From JADLGL01 sp963823045 (GTDB taxonomy: Bacteria; Pseudomonadota; Alphaproteobacteria; Rhizobiales; Kaistiaceae): a stretch of 64,000 nucleotides of DNA. The notes below the pieces were generated by a model that had not been told where the DNA came from, ran no database searches, and was given only the letters and a program-made list of their open reading frames with translations. Of the stretch, positions 19,693 to 28,326 are shown piece by piece; the stretch's first letter is position 1, and every line of letters starts with the position of its first letter. The stretch spans positions 1-64,000 of the forward strand of contig CAWGKA010000008.1 of the NCBI GenBank assembly GCA_963823045.1. Reading direction: 5' to 3'. The position numbers and the translations under genes were made by a program.

Positions 19693-19739
19693 ACTTTTCG
19701 TCATTTGGGCTGATAACGGCTGGACTCCGCCGTTTCACT

Positions 19740-19861
19740 GTGCGAAAACACAAAAGCTGAGTTCCCTACTCAGCTTTTCCCCGACCCGCTCCTTCCCTGT
19801 GCGGGTTCATGTTCTGCAACTTTGGGCGACAGGCACTCCCAGCCTCGTCGCCCATTTTTTT
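19740..19861 (+). ncRNA. Candidate small regulatory RNA with three CU-rich loops
   Basis: Three successive hairpins end in a strong terminator. Hairpin 1 (19752-19778) has a perfect ten-pair stem AAAAGCTGAG/CTCAGCTTTT and loop TTCCCTA. Hairpin 2 (19783-19807) has stem GACCCGC/GCGGGTT and loop TCCTTCCCTGT. Hairpin 3 (19824-19853) has stem GGGCGAC/GTCGCCC plus GGC/GCC and loop ACTCCCA, followed by seven U. All loops expose anti-Shine-Dalgarno sequence, as in alphaproteobacterial Hfq-dependent small RNAs such as the alpha-r15/AbcR and alpha-r14 groups. The family assignment is from memory and unverified. The 5' end is estimated; I see no clear promoter. It lies free between DUF599 and an MFS gene. 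Confidence 0.65.
19824..19861 (+). terminator. Rho-independent terminator of the candidate small RNA
   Basis: Stem GGGCGACAGGC/GCCTCGTCGCCC with a two-base bulge, loop ACTCCCA, and tail ATTTTTTT. It is the third hairpin of the candidate small RNA and would also end transcripts reading through from the DUF599 gene. Confidence 0.85.
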
Positions 19862-19991
19862 GGGCGGGCCGCAAATCTCAAGCGGCAGGCGGGAGAACCA
19901 AGGCGCATGAAGCCTTGCATCTTCATGTGTAGCAACGTGCAATAGCGTCGCGCCCCCGCGCGGCGGCGGTCGAACCGGGGAGTTGCAACGC

Positions 19992-21233
19992 TTGACCGCT
20001 GCGGAGGACAACACAGGCAACACACCACCCGGCGGCTATCGCGCCCTCCTGAGGCTGCCGATCCCGCGCCGCCTTGCCCTGATGGCCCTGCCGGCCGATT
20101 TTGCCGACTGGGTGGACTACGCGGCGGTCATCGCCCTCCTCGTCTTCACTTGGGGCGAAGGCCCGTACGTCCTCGCGATCTTCGCGATCTGCCTTGGCCT
20201 TCCCTACGTCCTTGTCGGCCCGCTCCTCGCAGTTGTCGTCGACCGGTCGCCGCTGCGATTGGTGCTGATCCTATCGAATCTCGGGCGTGGATTGGCGACG
20301 TTCGCCTTGGTGTTCGTCAACGACACGGCCCTCGTCTTAGCCATCGTCTTCATCCGCGCCTCGATCAATTCCGCCTTCACCCCGGCGCGGCAGGCAGCAA
20401 TCCAAGCGACGACGCAGCCCCCGCTTCTTGGCGTCGCCAACGGCCTCCATCACGCCATCAACCAGACGTCGAAGATCGCCGGGCCCGCCGTTGGCGGCCT
20501 GTTGCTCGCGATCATGTCGGCGCGAGGCGTATTCGGCATAAACGCGGCCCTGTCGCTAATCGCCGCCGGGCTTGCCGCGACGATCCCCATTGGGCGCACC
20601 GCCGCCGCCGACAGCCTCGAAGGATTCCGCAAGAAGGCTTTGGCCGGATTGGCCGAATTCCGGCGCAGCCGCCTGTTGCGCACCGCTCTGATTTTCAGCG
20701 CCGCAGCTTATTTCGCCTTCTTCCTCTACGACGCCCTCATTGCCCTGCTCGCCGATGATTTCGACCTCGACGCCACCGCCTTTGGCCTCGGCATCAGCGC
20801 CTCGGGTGCAGGCGGCCTGATCGGCGCGCTCGTCGCGGGTTCGGTGGCCAAGACGCAACCGCTCGGCGCAATGGCGGCCAGCGCGCTTGTCGGCGGCCTC
20901 ACGGCCGTACTGGCGGGGATTGCAGCACTTTCGGGCTGGCCTGTGCCGTTGGTCCTATTCCTGTTCGGGCTGGCGTTTGCGGGCGGCTCCACGGCTTTCA
21001 TGACCGTGCCCTACCGGACCATCGTGCAGTCGGAGACCCCGCCCGACCGGATCGCTCGCGTGTTCGCCACGGGCGAAGCGGTCACCATGACGGCCATGCT
21101 GCTGGCGCCGTTTCTCGGCAGCGCTGTCGCCACCGGTTTCGGCACCGGCGCCGCCTTCGCAGCCGGTGGGGTGGTGCTTCTGGCGCTTGGCTCGATGACC
21201 TTGGCCCGACGCCGCGCGATCGAACGGTCCTAG
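19992..21233 (+). CDS. MFS transporter
   Basis: 413 residues with about twelve hydrophobic helices. The N-terminal half carries the MFS pattern (LPADFADWVDYAAVIALLVF, then a VDRSPLRLVL loop equivalent to motif A and FIRASINSAFTPARQAAI). It resembles the EntS/MdtG-like group of efflux carriers; the substrate cannot be told. TTG at 19992 is chosen because GGGGAG stands nine bases upstream; the TTG at 19983 abuts that site. Its stop interlocks with that of the next, convergent gene in CTAG. Confidence 0.88.
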   Translation: MTAAEDNTGNTPPGGYRALLRLPIPRRLALMALPADFADWVDYAAVIALLVFTWGEGPYVLAIFAICLGLPYVLVGPLLAVVVDRSPLRLVLILSNLGRGLATFALVFVNDTALVLAIVFIRASINSAFTPARQAAIQATTQPPLLGVANGLHHAINQTSKIAGPAVGGLLLAIMSARGVFGINAALSLIAAGLAATIPIGRTAAADSLEGFRKKALAGLAEFRRSRLLRTALIFSAAAYFAFFLYDALIALLADDFDLDATAFGLGISASGAGGLIGALVAGSVAKTQPLGAMAASALVGGLTAVLAGIAALSGWPVPLVLFLFGLAFAGGSTAFMTVPYRTIVQSETPPDRIARVFATGEAVTMTAMLLAPFLGSAVATGFGTGAAFAAGGVVLLALGSMTLARRRAIERS

Positions 21234-21955
21234 CGATATTCCGGATTGTGGTAGCCGTAGCGCTCGCCCATGTCCCAGGCCGTGCGAAGATTGCCATAGG
21301 CCGGGACGCCCCCGGCGTCCTTCAGCATTTTGGCGAAATGCATGAGGTTCCAGGTCATGAAGGTGGTGTTGCGCTGGGTAAACTGGTTCTCCGGCCCGCC
21401 CGAGCCGGGATCGAGATAGGACGGCCCCGGACCCGCCTCGCCGATCCAGCCGGCATCCGCCTGCGGTGGGATCGCCATGCCGAGATGCTGCAGCGAATAG
21501 AGCACCTCCATCGCGCAGTGCTTGATGCCGTCCTCATTGCCGGTGACGATGCAGCCGCCGACCTTGCCGTAATAGATGTACTGCCCCTTGTCGTTCGGCT
21601 CGCCCGACATCGCATAAAGTCGGTCGATCAGGAGCTTGCAGACACCTGAGAGCTGGCCGAGCCAGATCGGCGTGCCGACAATGATGATGTCCGCCGCTTG
21701 TACGATCTTCCACAGTTCCGGCCAGCCGTCTTCCTTCCAGCCATGCTCGCGCATGTCGGGATAGATGCCCTGGGCGAGATCGTGATCGACGACGCGGATA
21801 TGCGTCACCTTCACCCCATGCTCGCGCATGATCCGCTCCGAAACGCTCATCAGCCCGGCTGTGTTCGATACATCGGGGGAGCGCTTGAGCGTGCAGTTGA
21901 GGCTCACCGCCTTCAGCCCTGAGAAGTCCCATTTATCGGTCGCGTCGTCGGCCAT
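21230..21955 (-). CDS. Flavodoxin-like NAD(P)H-dependent oxidoreductase
   Basis: 241 residues, NADPH-dependent FMN reductase/flavodoxin fold. N-terminal phosphate-binding loop LNCTLKRSPDVSNT, central ADIIIVGTPIWLGQLSGVCKLLIDRL, and VGGCIVTGNEDGIKH. The PxWLG and GNED motifs match the flavodoxin-family reductases of Actinobacteria and Rhizobiales. The physiological acceptor is unknown. Convergent with the MFS gene, overlapping by 4 bases. Confidence 0.85.
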   Translation of the reverse strand: MADDATDKWDFSGLKAVSLNCTLKRSPDVSNTAGLMSVSERIMREHGVKVTHIRVVDHDLAQGIYPDMREHGWKEDGWPELWKIVQAADIIIVGTPIWLGQLSGVCKLLIDRLYAMSGEPNDKGQYIYYGKVGGCIVTGNEDGIKHCAMEVLYSLQHLGMAIPPQADAGWIGEAGPGPSYLDPGSGGPENQFTQRNTTFMTWNLMHFAKMLKDAGGVPAYGNLRTAWDMGERYGYHNPEYR

Positions 21956-22014
21956 CGATCACTCTTTGATTGGGTTGCTCCGGTGTTTCTAGCCGTTCCG
22001 GCCGAGACCGGGCG

Positions 22015-22935
22015 TCACTTCGATGTGACGGCAGCGGCGCGGATCCGGTCGGCAAGAGCCAGGGCGCGCGTCGCTTCTTCGCCGGTCACGCCGGCTGAAG
22101 GCGCACCTTTGACAGCCGCCAGGAACGCGTCGATCTCCACACGCAGCAAGTCAACGCGCGGGACCTCGGTTTCGTTCACCGCCTTGTCGCCCGCCGTGAA
22201 AACCGACAGCGCGCCGGTGCCGAAATCGACCGTGAGAGTCCGTTCCGCCTCCGCCACTGCGAGCACGCGGCTGACCTTCGGCGCAATCCGGCTCGCCGAA
22301 ATATGGGCAACCGCTCCATTCGCGAAGCCAACCCGGGCCAGCACCTCATCGAGACCGTGGCCCATCATCTCGATGCCCGACGCCTCGACCGAAACCGGTT
22401 CGCTGTCGGCGAGATCGAGAACTAGGTCGATGTCATGGATCATCATGTCGAGGACGACGTCGACATCGAGGATCCGCCCGCGCCACGGCGCAACGCGGTG
22501 CACGTCGAATAGGCGGATCGGCCGTCGCACCTCTTCGCGCAAGCGGCCATAGACGGCTGAAAAACGTTCGATATGACCGACATTGAGGACGACGCCCTTG
22601 TCGGCCGCCAGCTTCGTCACCCGCGCCGCCGCCTCAGCCGTCGCGCATAGCGGCTTCTCGACGAGAACATGGACACCGGCATTGATGAAATCGTCTGCGA
22701 TCGCTTCATGCATGCCCGTCGGGGCTGCGATCGACACCGCGTCCACGCGGCCGATCAGCTCGCGATAATCGTCGACCTGCCGGTCGCCATAGGCGGTCCG
22801 TACAGCATCCGCGGCATTCGGCGTCGGATCGGCGATCGCCACCAGCTCCACATCGTCATGGGCTTCGTAATGCCGCGCATGGAACGCGCCGAAATATCCG
22901 TGTCCAACGACCCCGACTTTGATCTTCTCGCGCAC
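22015..22935 (-). CDS. Gfo/Idh/MocA family oxidoreductase
   Basis: 306 residues from the GTG at 22935 (REKIKVGVVGHGYFG), preceded by GAGGG and 10 bases after the mgtE stop. N-terminal Rossmann motif GVVGHGYFGAFHARHYE, the EKPLC motif of the family (VLVEKPLCAT), and a C-terminal substrate domain with HDIDLVLDLA. The closest functional models are sugar or UDP-sugar 3-dehydrogenases (WlbA/GnnA type), but the substrate cannot be set from sequence. Probably co-transcribed with mgtE. Confidence 0.88.
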   Translation of the reverse strand: MREKIKVGVVGHGYFGAFHARHYEAHDDVELVAIADPTPNAADAVRTAYGDRQVDDYRELIGRVDAVSIAAPTGMHEAIADDFINAGVHVLVEKPLCATAEAAARVTKLAADKGVVLNVGHIERFSAVYGRLREEVRRPIRLFDVHRVAPWRGRILDVDVVLDMMIHDIDLVLDLADSEPVSVEASGIEMMGHGLDEVLARVGFANGAVAHISASRIAPKVSRVLAVAEAERTLTVDFGTGALSVFTAGDKAVNETEVPRVDLLRVEIDAFLAAVKGAPSAGVTGEEATRALALADRIRAAAVTSK

Positions 22936-22945
22936 GCGCCCTCGC

Positions 22946-24356
22946 CTACAGCAAACCGAACCACACGGCCGCCAGGCCGAGAAATGCGAAAAAGCCGACA
23001 ACGTCGGTGACCGTGGAGACGAACACCCCGGACGAAACGGCGGGATCGAACTTCCAGCGGTTGAGCGTTATCGGGATAAGCACGCCGGCGAGCCCGGCGA
23101 CCAGCATATTGAGGACGAGCGCCAGGGCGATCACCACGCCCAACTGCGGGTTGGAGAACCACGCCCACGCACCGGCGCCGACGATGACCGCCACGGCGAG
23201 CCCATTGAGCAGGGCCACCAGCACTTCGCGCAGAATCATGCGCCGGGCATTGCCGCGGCCGAGATCGCGCGTCGCTATGGCGCGGACCGTGACGGTCATT
23301 GCCTGAACGCCGGTATTGCCACCCACCGAGGCGACGATCGGCATGAGCACCGCCAGCGCAACCATCTGCTCGATCGACGCGCCGAACAGGCCGATGACGC
23401 CGGCCGCCAGGAAAGCCGTCGCGGTGTTGATGACGAGCCAGGGCAGACGCGAGCGGGAATTGCGGATGACGCTGTCCGTCAGCCCGGCTTCGCCGAGACC
23501 GGCCAGCCGGCGGATATCCTCGTCCGTCTCCTCCTCGATGACGTCGAGCATGTCATCGATGGTGAGCACGCCGACCAGCCGTTCCAACTCGTCCAGCACC
23601 GGAGCCGAGACAAGGTCGTAGCGCTCGAAACGCCGCGCCACCTCTTCCTGACCCTCGGTGGCGTGCACGACGTTGTCGCTCTCGTCGTCCATGATGTCGA
23701 TGAGCTGGGTCGGCCGCTTCGAGCGCAGAAGCCGGTTCAACCTGACGGACCCGACGAGGCGATATGTCGGGTCGACGACGAACACCTCATAGAAGTCGTC
23801 CGGCAGATCGTCGGCCTCGCGCATGTGGTCGATGGTCTGCCCGACGGTCCAGAATTGCGGCACGGCGATAAACGCCGACTGCATGCGGCGGCCCGCCGAA
23901 TTCCTCCGGATAGTCGAGGTTGCGCTTGAGGGCAGCCCGATCCGGCGCCGGCAGCTGCTGAAGGATCTCCTCGCGCTCGGCCGGCTCGAGGTCTTCCAGG
24001 ATGTAGACGGCATCGTCCGAATCGAGTTCGGCGACGCCCTCCGCAACTGCCTTCGCCGACAGAAACTCCAGCAGCTGATCGCGAATGCCCTCGTCGACCT
24101 CGGTAAGGACGGCGAAGTCGAATGTGGCGCCGAGCAGGCGCACGAACGGACCGCGAAGGTCCCCGGGCAGCGATTCGAGAAGGTCGGCGACATCGGCGGT
24201 ATGAAGATCGCCGGCAAGAGCGAGAACGCGCGCGCCGTCACTTGCCTCGATGGCGTCGCTGAGCATTTCGACGAACTTCGCCGAAATCGTGCCGTCGGCC
24301 TCGCGGACTTCGGGCTCGGCGGCGTTGATTTCGGTGTCGATCCCCGTATCCGCCAT
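22946..24356 (-). CDS. mgtE: Magnesium transporter MgtE, with an internal frameshift
   Basis: Cytoplasmic MgtE_N superhelical domain (AVLTEVDEGIRDQLLEFL, DDAVYILEDLEPAEREEIL), a pair of CBS domains (YEVFVVDPTYRLVGSVRL, SAPVLDELERLVGVLTIDD), then five membrane helices with the channel motif SVGGNTGVQAMTV. ATG at 24356 has GGAGG five bases upstream. The frame breaks at 23898-23903: ...LDYPEE is followed in the next frame by SAGRRMQSAFIAVP. Dropping one T from GAATTCGG restores GAATCG and a continuous protein of about 469 residues. Sequencing error is likelier than a pseudogene because both halves are well conserved. Confidence 0.9.
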
Positions 24357-24504
24357 GACGCCCTCCAAGCCGGCGCAGCCGACAGAAAGAGAAAGAAAGG
24401 CGTCGGAACCGGCTAAGTCACGAGACCGATGGCTTAAATCCGATCTGCCTCACCTAGCCGGCGAATGACACCGAAACCCAATTGGGCCACGCGAAGAAGG
24501 GGAT

Positions 24505-24589
24505 TGGTGCGGTCGAGAAGACTCGAACTTCCACGGGTTGCCCCACAGCGACCTCAACGCTGCGCGTCTACCAGTTCCGCCACGACCGC
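24505..24589 (-). tRNA. tRNA-Leu (anticodon GAG)
   Basis: An 85-base class II tRNA including CCA. Acceptor GCGGTCG/CGACCGC, discriminator A, anticodon loop TTGAGGT with GAG, variable arm CGCTGTGGGGCAACCCGT region, T-loop TTCGAGT. It lies in the divergent gap between mgtE and lipB; the rest of that gap shows no supported feature. Confidence 0.97.
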
Positions 24590-24699
24590 ACACACTTTAG
24601 GAGAAGGCCGCGAAGCGATCCCCGACCGCGCGGGCGGACGGGATGTAACAAATCAATTCTGGGGTTACAAGCGCCCAACTGCCTCCCGATATACCGCCG

Positions 24700-25458
24700 A
24701 TGACCGCCAGCGATCGATCAACCGCCGCCTGCACGAGCCTGCTCAGCCATTCCGGCGAGCCGGTCGAGTGGCGCGTTAGCGAGGGCTTGGTCGCCTATCC
24801 GGACGCCCTTGAGGCAATGGAGACGCGGGTCGAGGCGATCCTGGCGGGCGAAGAGCCGGAGCTGGTGTGGCTCGTCGAGCATCCGCCGCTCTACACCGCC
24901 GGCACCAGCGCCAGGGCCGGCGATCTCCTGGCGCCAGACAGATTTCCCGTCTTCCGCGCCGGCCGTGGCGGCCAATACACCTATCATGGCCCCGGCCAGC
25001 GCGTGGCCTATGTCCTGCTCGACCTCACCCGCCGGGCCCGCGACGTGCGCTGCTTTGTCTCGACCCTCGAGACCTGGATCATCGACACGCTGAAGGAATT
25101 TGGCATTTCGGGTGAGCGAAGGCAGGACCGAGTCGGGGTCTGGCTTCCCGAGACACGAGACAAAGCCGAGGCCAAGATCGCGGCGATCGGCGTCCGCGTC
25201 CGCCGCTGGGTCACCTTCCACGGCATCTCGATCAACGTCGATCCGGACCTCGGCCACTATGCCGGCATCGTTCCTTGCGGCGCCAAGGGCTTCGGCGTCA
25301 CCAGCCTTGCCGACCAAGGCGTCAAAGCCTCAATGGCCGACCTCGACGTGGCGCTCAAAGAAACCTTCGTGCCGGTCTTCGGCTCGATCAGCGATCCGGC
25401 AAAATCAGGAACTCAGGTTCCTCGGGCTCCTGCGCCGGCTCTTGCGTCACGCTCGTAA
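24700..25458 (+). CDS. lipB: Lipoyl(octanoyl) transferase LipB
   Basis: Transfers octanoate from acyl carrier protein to lipoyl domains, the first step of lipoate assembly. 252 residues. Motifs: EPELVWLVEHPPLYTAGTS, the GRGGQYTYHGPGQRVAYVLLDL block, and KIAAIGVRVRRWVTFHGISINVDPDLGHYAGIVPCG containing the catalytic Cys and Lys. The last 24 codons run antiparallel over the end of the acylphosphatase gene (25388-25458) and are outside the conserved domain. Confidence 0.95.
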   Translation: MTASDRSTAACTSLLSHSGEPVEWRVSEGLVAYPDALEAMETRVEAILAGEEPELVWLVEHPPLYTAGTSARAGDLLAPDRFPVFRAGRGGQYTYHGPGQRVAYVLLDLTRRARDVRCFVSTLETWIIDTLKEFGISGERRQDRVGVWLPETRDKAEAKIAAIGVRVRRWVTFHGISINVDPDLGHYAGIVPCGAKGFGVTSLADQGVKASMADLDVALKETFVPVFGSISDPAKSGTQVPRAPAPALASRS

Positions 25459-25663
25459 CCCGCGCCGCCGCCGGGCCTTCCTTGCAGCGCTCCACCAGCC
25501 GCGCCACCGCCTCGTCCTCGCCGGCCAACACAGCCTCGACGGTCCCGTCGCTTGTGTTGCGAGCCCAGCCGCGAATGCCCGCGGCCCGCGCCTCGCGGCT
25601 TAGCCAATAGCGATAGCCGACGCCCTGGACGCGGCCGGCGATGACGACGTGAACGCTGTTCAC
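25388..25663 (-). CDS. Acylphosphatase
   Basis: 91 residues from GTG at 25663 (NSVHVVIAGRVQGVGYRYWL). The signature GRVQGVGYRYW carries the catalytic arginine and the GWARNTSDGTVEAVLAG segment the catalytic asparagine. Hydrolyses carboxyl-phosphate bonds. Start overlaps the ATP12 stop as GTGA, so translation is coupled. A Glu/Pro-rich tail of about 15 residues lies beyond the usual end and overlaps the end of lipB on the other strand. Confidence 0.92.
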   Translation of the reverse strand: MNSVHVVIAGRVQGVGYRYWLSREARAAGIRGWARNTSDGTVEAVLAGEDEAVARLVERCKEGPAAARVTSVTQEPAQEPEEPEFLILPDR

Positions 25664-26406
25664 CGCGCCCTGGCGAGAACGAAGGCTGCGGCTTCCATGT
25701 CGCGCCAGCGGGCATCGCGGCGCGCCTTGGCCTCGGCCACCTCGCCCCACTGGGCGATCTGCCAGTCTTCGTCGACATGCGCGGCGACCCAGGCGTCTTC
25801 GGCGGAGAGCCGCCCATGGGCCACCGACAGGGCCAGGATCGCCGAGCCGGTCAGCGTCGTCGCGACGTGCAGCGCCGTCAGCGGCAGCGCCTCAAAGGCG
25901 GCGATAGCATCGGCCAGGCGGGCCTTGGCTTCTGCGGTCTGCTCAACGGGGACGATCCCCTCGCCGAGGATCAGCCTAGCGCCGAAGGCATCGGCGGCCC
26001 AGGCGAGGACCGGGTCCCACAATTCGCCCTGTCGCGCAGCGAGGCCCTGCGGCGCTTCGGCGCGGTAGCAGAGAAGATCGTTTGCGGCGTAGGCCGCAAC
26101 GTCCGCCGCGGTCTCGGCCATATGCTCGGCGACCGCATCGATCGCCGAATTGGCGATCCGCGTCAGCGGCATCGAGGTCGGATCGATGAATTCCTTCTGC
26201 GCCTCCCACTCCGCGGCGACGGCTTCCGCAAGCCCCGGATCGGCGAAGCCGAGCAGAGCGCGCTTCGGCGTCCGCACCGGGCGCTCATCGAGCTTGATGA
26301 CGTGGAGATCGCCCTCCGGCGCCACTCCTGCCTTCTTGTAGAAGCGCTTCGGCAGCGTCGGCTTGGCGAACTTGGCAAGATGATTCGGATCGGCAGCGTC
26401 GCTCAT
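25660..26406 (-). CDS. ATP12 family chaperone
   Basis: 248 residues. Homologous to the F1-ATPase alpha-subunit assembly factor ATP12: RFYKKAGV near the N-terminus, the LDERPVRTPKRALL motif, AAEWEAQKEFIDPTSMPLTRIANSAID, and the NDLLCYRAEAPQGLAARQGELWDPVLAWA block. Widespread in alphaproteobacteria, where its role in ATP synthase assembly is inferred. It follows the pseudouridine synthase by 6 bases and overlaps the acylphosphatase start. Confidence 0.93.
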   Translation of the reverse strand: MSDAADPNHLAKFAKPTLPKRFYKKAGVAPEGDLHVIKLDERPVRTPKRALLGFADPGLAEAVAAEWEAQKEFIDPTSMPLTRIANSAIDAVAEHMAETAADVAAYAANDLLCYRAEAPQGLAARQGELWDPVLAWAADAFGARLILGEGIVPVEQTAEAKARLADAIAAFEALPLTALHVATTLTGSAILALSVAHGRLSAEDAWVAAHVDEDWQIAQWGEVAEAKARRDARWRDMEAAAFVLARAR

Positions 26407-26412
26407 GGGGTC

Positions 26413-27405
26413 TCAAGCCGCGTCGTTGAGTTCGCCGGCCCCCTTCTGCTCCGCATCGAAGCCGAGCAGGTTCCAGCTCTGCACCATATGGGGCGGCAGC
26501 GGCGCCGTGACATCGATCGTCCCGCCATTCGGGTGCGGCACGACAATCCGTCGCGCATGAAGGTGCAGGCGGTTCTGCATACCCCCGGGTAATTCCCAGT
26601 CCTGGCGTTCGAAATAGAGCGGATCGCCGACGATCGGGTGGCCGATATGGGCGGCGTGGGCGCGCAGCTGATGCGTGCGGCCGGTGACCGGCCGCATCGT
26701 CAGCCATGCCAGCCGATCGCCCGCCTGATCGACGACGGCATAGAGCGTCACGGCGTGGCTCGCCTCGTCTCGGCCGTGCTCCACGACGCGCACCTTCTCG
26801 ACCTCGCCGCGCGTTTCCTTGGCGAGCCAAGTCGAGATCCGGCCTTGCTTCGGTTTCGGCACGCCGGCGACCAGCGCCCAATAGACCTTCTTCGTCGAGC
26901 GGGCGCGGAAGGAGGCCGCAAGTTTCGACGCGGCTAGCCGCGTTTTCGCAACCACCAGCACGCCGGATGTTTCGCGGTCGAGGCGATGGACGAGGCGCGG
27001 CTTCTGGCCTTTGCGATCGCGCCACTCCTCCAGCAACCCATCGACATGCTTGGTGAGGCCGGAGCCCCCCTGCACCGCCAGCCCGGCCGGCTTGTTGAAG
27101 ACGAGGACCGCATCGTCCTCATAGAGGAGATACTGGCGCAGTTCGCCGCTGCCGGAACCATGCGCCGCGTGCGGTTTCGCCTCGGCCGGCAGATCGCCGA
27201 GCGGCGGCACCCTCACCTTTTGGCCGGGTTCCAGCCGGGCGTTGCTCTTGGCGCGCTTGCCGTCGACGCGCACCTGGCCGGAGCGCAGAAGCTTCTGCAA
27301 ATGTCCGAAGGAAAGCGCCGGATAGTGGCTGCTGAACCAGCGATCGAGGCGCATGCCCGCCTCGTCGCCCTCGACCGTCCGCATTTCGACCTGAGCCAAA
27401 TTCAA
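26413..27405 (-). CDS. RluA family pseudouridine synthase (RluC-like)
   Basis: 330 residues. N-terminal S4 RNA-binding domain (GMRLDRWFSSHYPALSFGHLQKLLRSGQVRVDGKR) followed by the RluA catalytic domain with the active-site Asp in RLVHRLDRETSGVLVVAKT. Later motifs RPVTGRTHQLRAHAAHIGHPIVGDPLYF are intact. By length and S4 domain it is of the RluC/RluD type acting on 23S rRNA; the exact uridines are not deducible. Five bases downstream of crcB and in the same operon. Confidence 0.93.
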   Translation of the reverse strand: MNLAQVEMRTVEGDEAGMRLDRWFSSHYPALSFGHLQKLLRSGQVRVDGKRAKSNARLEPGQKVRVPPLGDLPAEAKPHAAHGSGSGELRQYLLYEDDAVLVFNKPAGLAVQGGSGLTKHVDGLLEEWRDRKGQKPRLVHRLDRETSGVLVVAKTRLAASKLAASFRARSTKKVYWALVAGVPKPKQGRISTWLAKETRGEVEKVRVVEHGRDEASHAVTLYAVVDQAGDRLAWLTMRPVTGRTHQLRAHAAHIGHPIVGDPLYFERQDWELPGGMQNRLHLHARRIVVPHPNGGTIDVTAPLPPHMVQSWNLLGFDAEQKGAGELNDAA

Positions 27406-27409
27406 TCCC

Positions 27410-27787
27410 TCAGGTGAGCGCCCGCACCAGCCACATGCCGAACATCAGTGACAGCAGCGCCACTACGACGGAGGCGACGACATAGCCGATCGCGAGGAGC
27501 GTGTCTCCGCGGTCCCATAGCGTGTTGAAGTCGAGCGAAAAGCTCGAGAAGGTGGTGAAGCCGCCGAGGAACCCTGTCGCGACGAAAAGACGAAGAGACT
27601 CAGAGCCTTGCAGCTTGATCGCGAGCAGGCCGATGAAGATGCCCATCGCCAGCGACCCGACGATATTGACGATGAAGGTGCCGGCCGGAAAGCCGCTGCC
27701 GAAGAGCCGGAGGCTCATGACGCCGACGAGATGCCGCGAAGCCGCGCCGAGCGCGCCGCCGGCGCCGACCAGGAGGATCTCGTTCAT
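27410..27787 (-). CDS. crcB: Fluoride efflux transporter CrcB
   Basis: Small four-helix membrane protein that exports fluoride as a dual-topology dimer. From ATG 27787 (MNEILLVGAGGALGAASRH) it has 125 residues, with GAGGGG six bases upstream. Motifs: GTFIVNIVGSLAMGI and GFLGGFTTFSSFSLD with the conserved Asn and Phe-box residues. A GTG at 27814 that overlaps the preceding stop as GTGA is an alternative start. I see no fluoride riboswitch ahead of it. Confidence 0.94.
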   Translation of the reverse strand: MNEILLVGAGGALGAASRHLVGVMSLRLFGSGFPAGTFIVNIVGSLAMGIFIGLLAIKLQGSESLRLFVATGFLGGFTTFSSFSLDFNTLWDRGDTLLAIGYVVASVVVALLSLMFGMWLVRALT

Positions 27788-27810
27788 CCGCGCGCCCCTC
27801 GTCACACCGC

Positions 27811-28185
27811 TCACTCCGCCCGTGCAACCCGCACGCGCGAACCGGCTCGGACTGCCTTCAGCACCTTAACGTCGCCCTCGGCCTTGGCCCAGATATTGGC
27901 CGGCGAGGCGAGCCTGATCTCATCGCCCTGCGAAACCGGCGTCCGCCCGAAGCCGATGGCGATGGCGTCGCCCGGCGGCCAGAAGGCGATCTCGCCGGCC
28001 GTCACGACTGTCCGCGCGTCGTCTTCTTCCTCGCAGCTGACGCCGCAATCGAAATAGACCTCATCGCCCCAGGTCGCGACCGATGAGTCCACCGGCAACG
28101 CGGCCCAGATCGCATCGGCAGTTGGCGTATCGAGAAGCTCAGCCGTGAGTTCGACGCCGGAGAAGGTCAGCGTGATTCGCCGCAT
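27811..28185 (-). CDS. Cyclophilin-like fold protein
   Basis: 124 residues from ATG 28185 (MRRITLTFSGVELTAELLDTP). It resembles the TM1367-like cyclophilin-fold family of uncharacterised proteins: ADAIWAALPVDSSVATWGDEVYFDCGV, then GEIAFWPPGDAIAIGFGRTPVSQGDEIR. No enzymatic role is established. The first gene of an operon leading into crcB, the pseudouridine synthase, ATP12 and acylphosphatase. It is divergent from the uracil-DNA glycosylase gene. Confidence 0.82.
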   Translation of the reverse strand: MRRITLTFSGVELTAELLDTPTADAIWAALPVDSSVATWGDEVYFDCGVSCEEEDDARTVVTAGEIAFWPPGDAIAIGFGRTPVSQGDEIRLASPANIWAKAEGDVKVLKAVRAGSRVRVARAE

Positions 28186-28326
28186 GGGCCCAGTCCCTGT
28201 CGTTGTTTCCGTGGGGTCGGGCCGTAGCACAACCGCCGCCACGAACGAAGAGGCGGCGGTCCGGCATTTGAGTTGCGCCCTGCCGGCGGCTAAGCCTAGC
28301 GGACGCGAACAGCGGAACCGGATGCC

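Noticed and set aside
19752..19778. First hairpin as a plain terminator for the DUF599 gene
   Set aside because: The stem is perfect, but only a short T-run belongs to the stem itself and CCCC follows; it fits better as the first arm of a three-hairpin small RNA.
27788..28326. Fluoride riboswitch ahead of crcB
   Set aside because: crcB follows the cyclophilin-like gene within a few bases, and no recognisable fluoride aptamer is seen before that operon.
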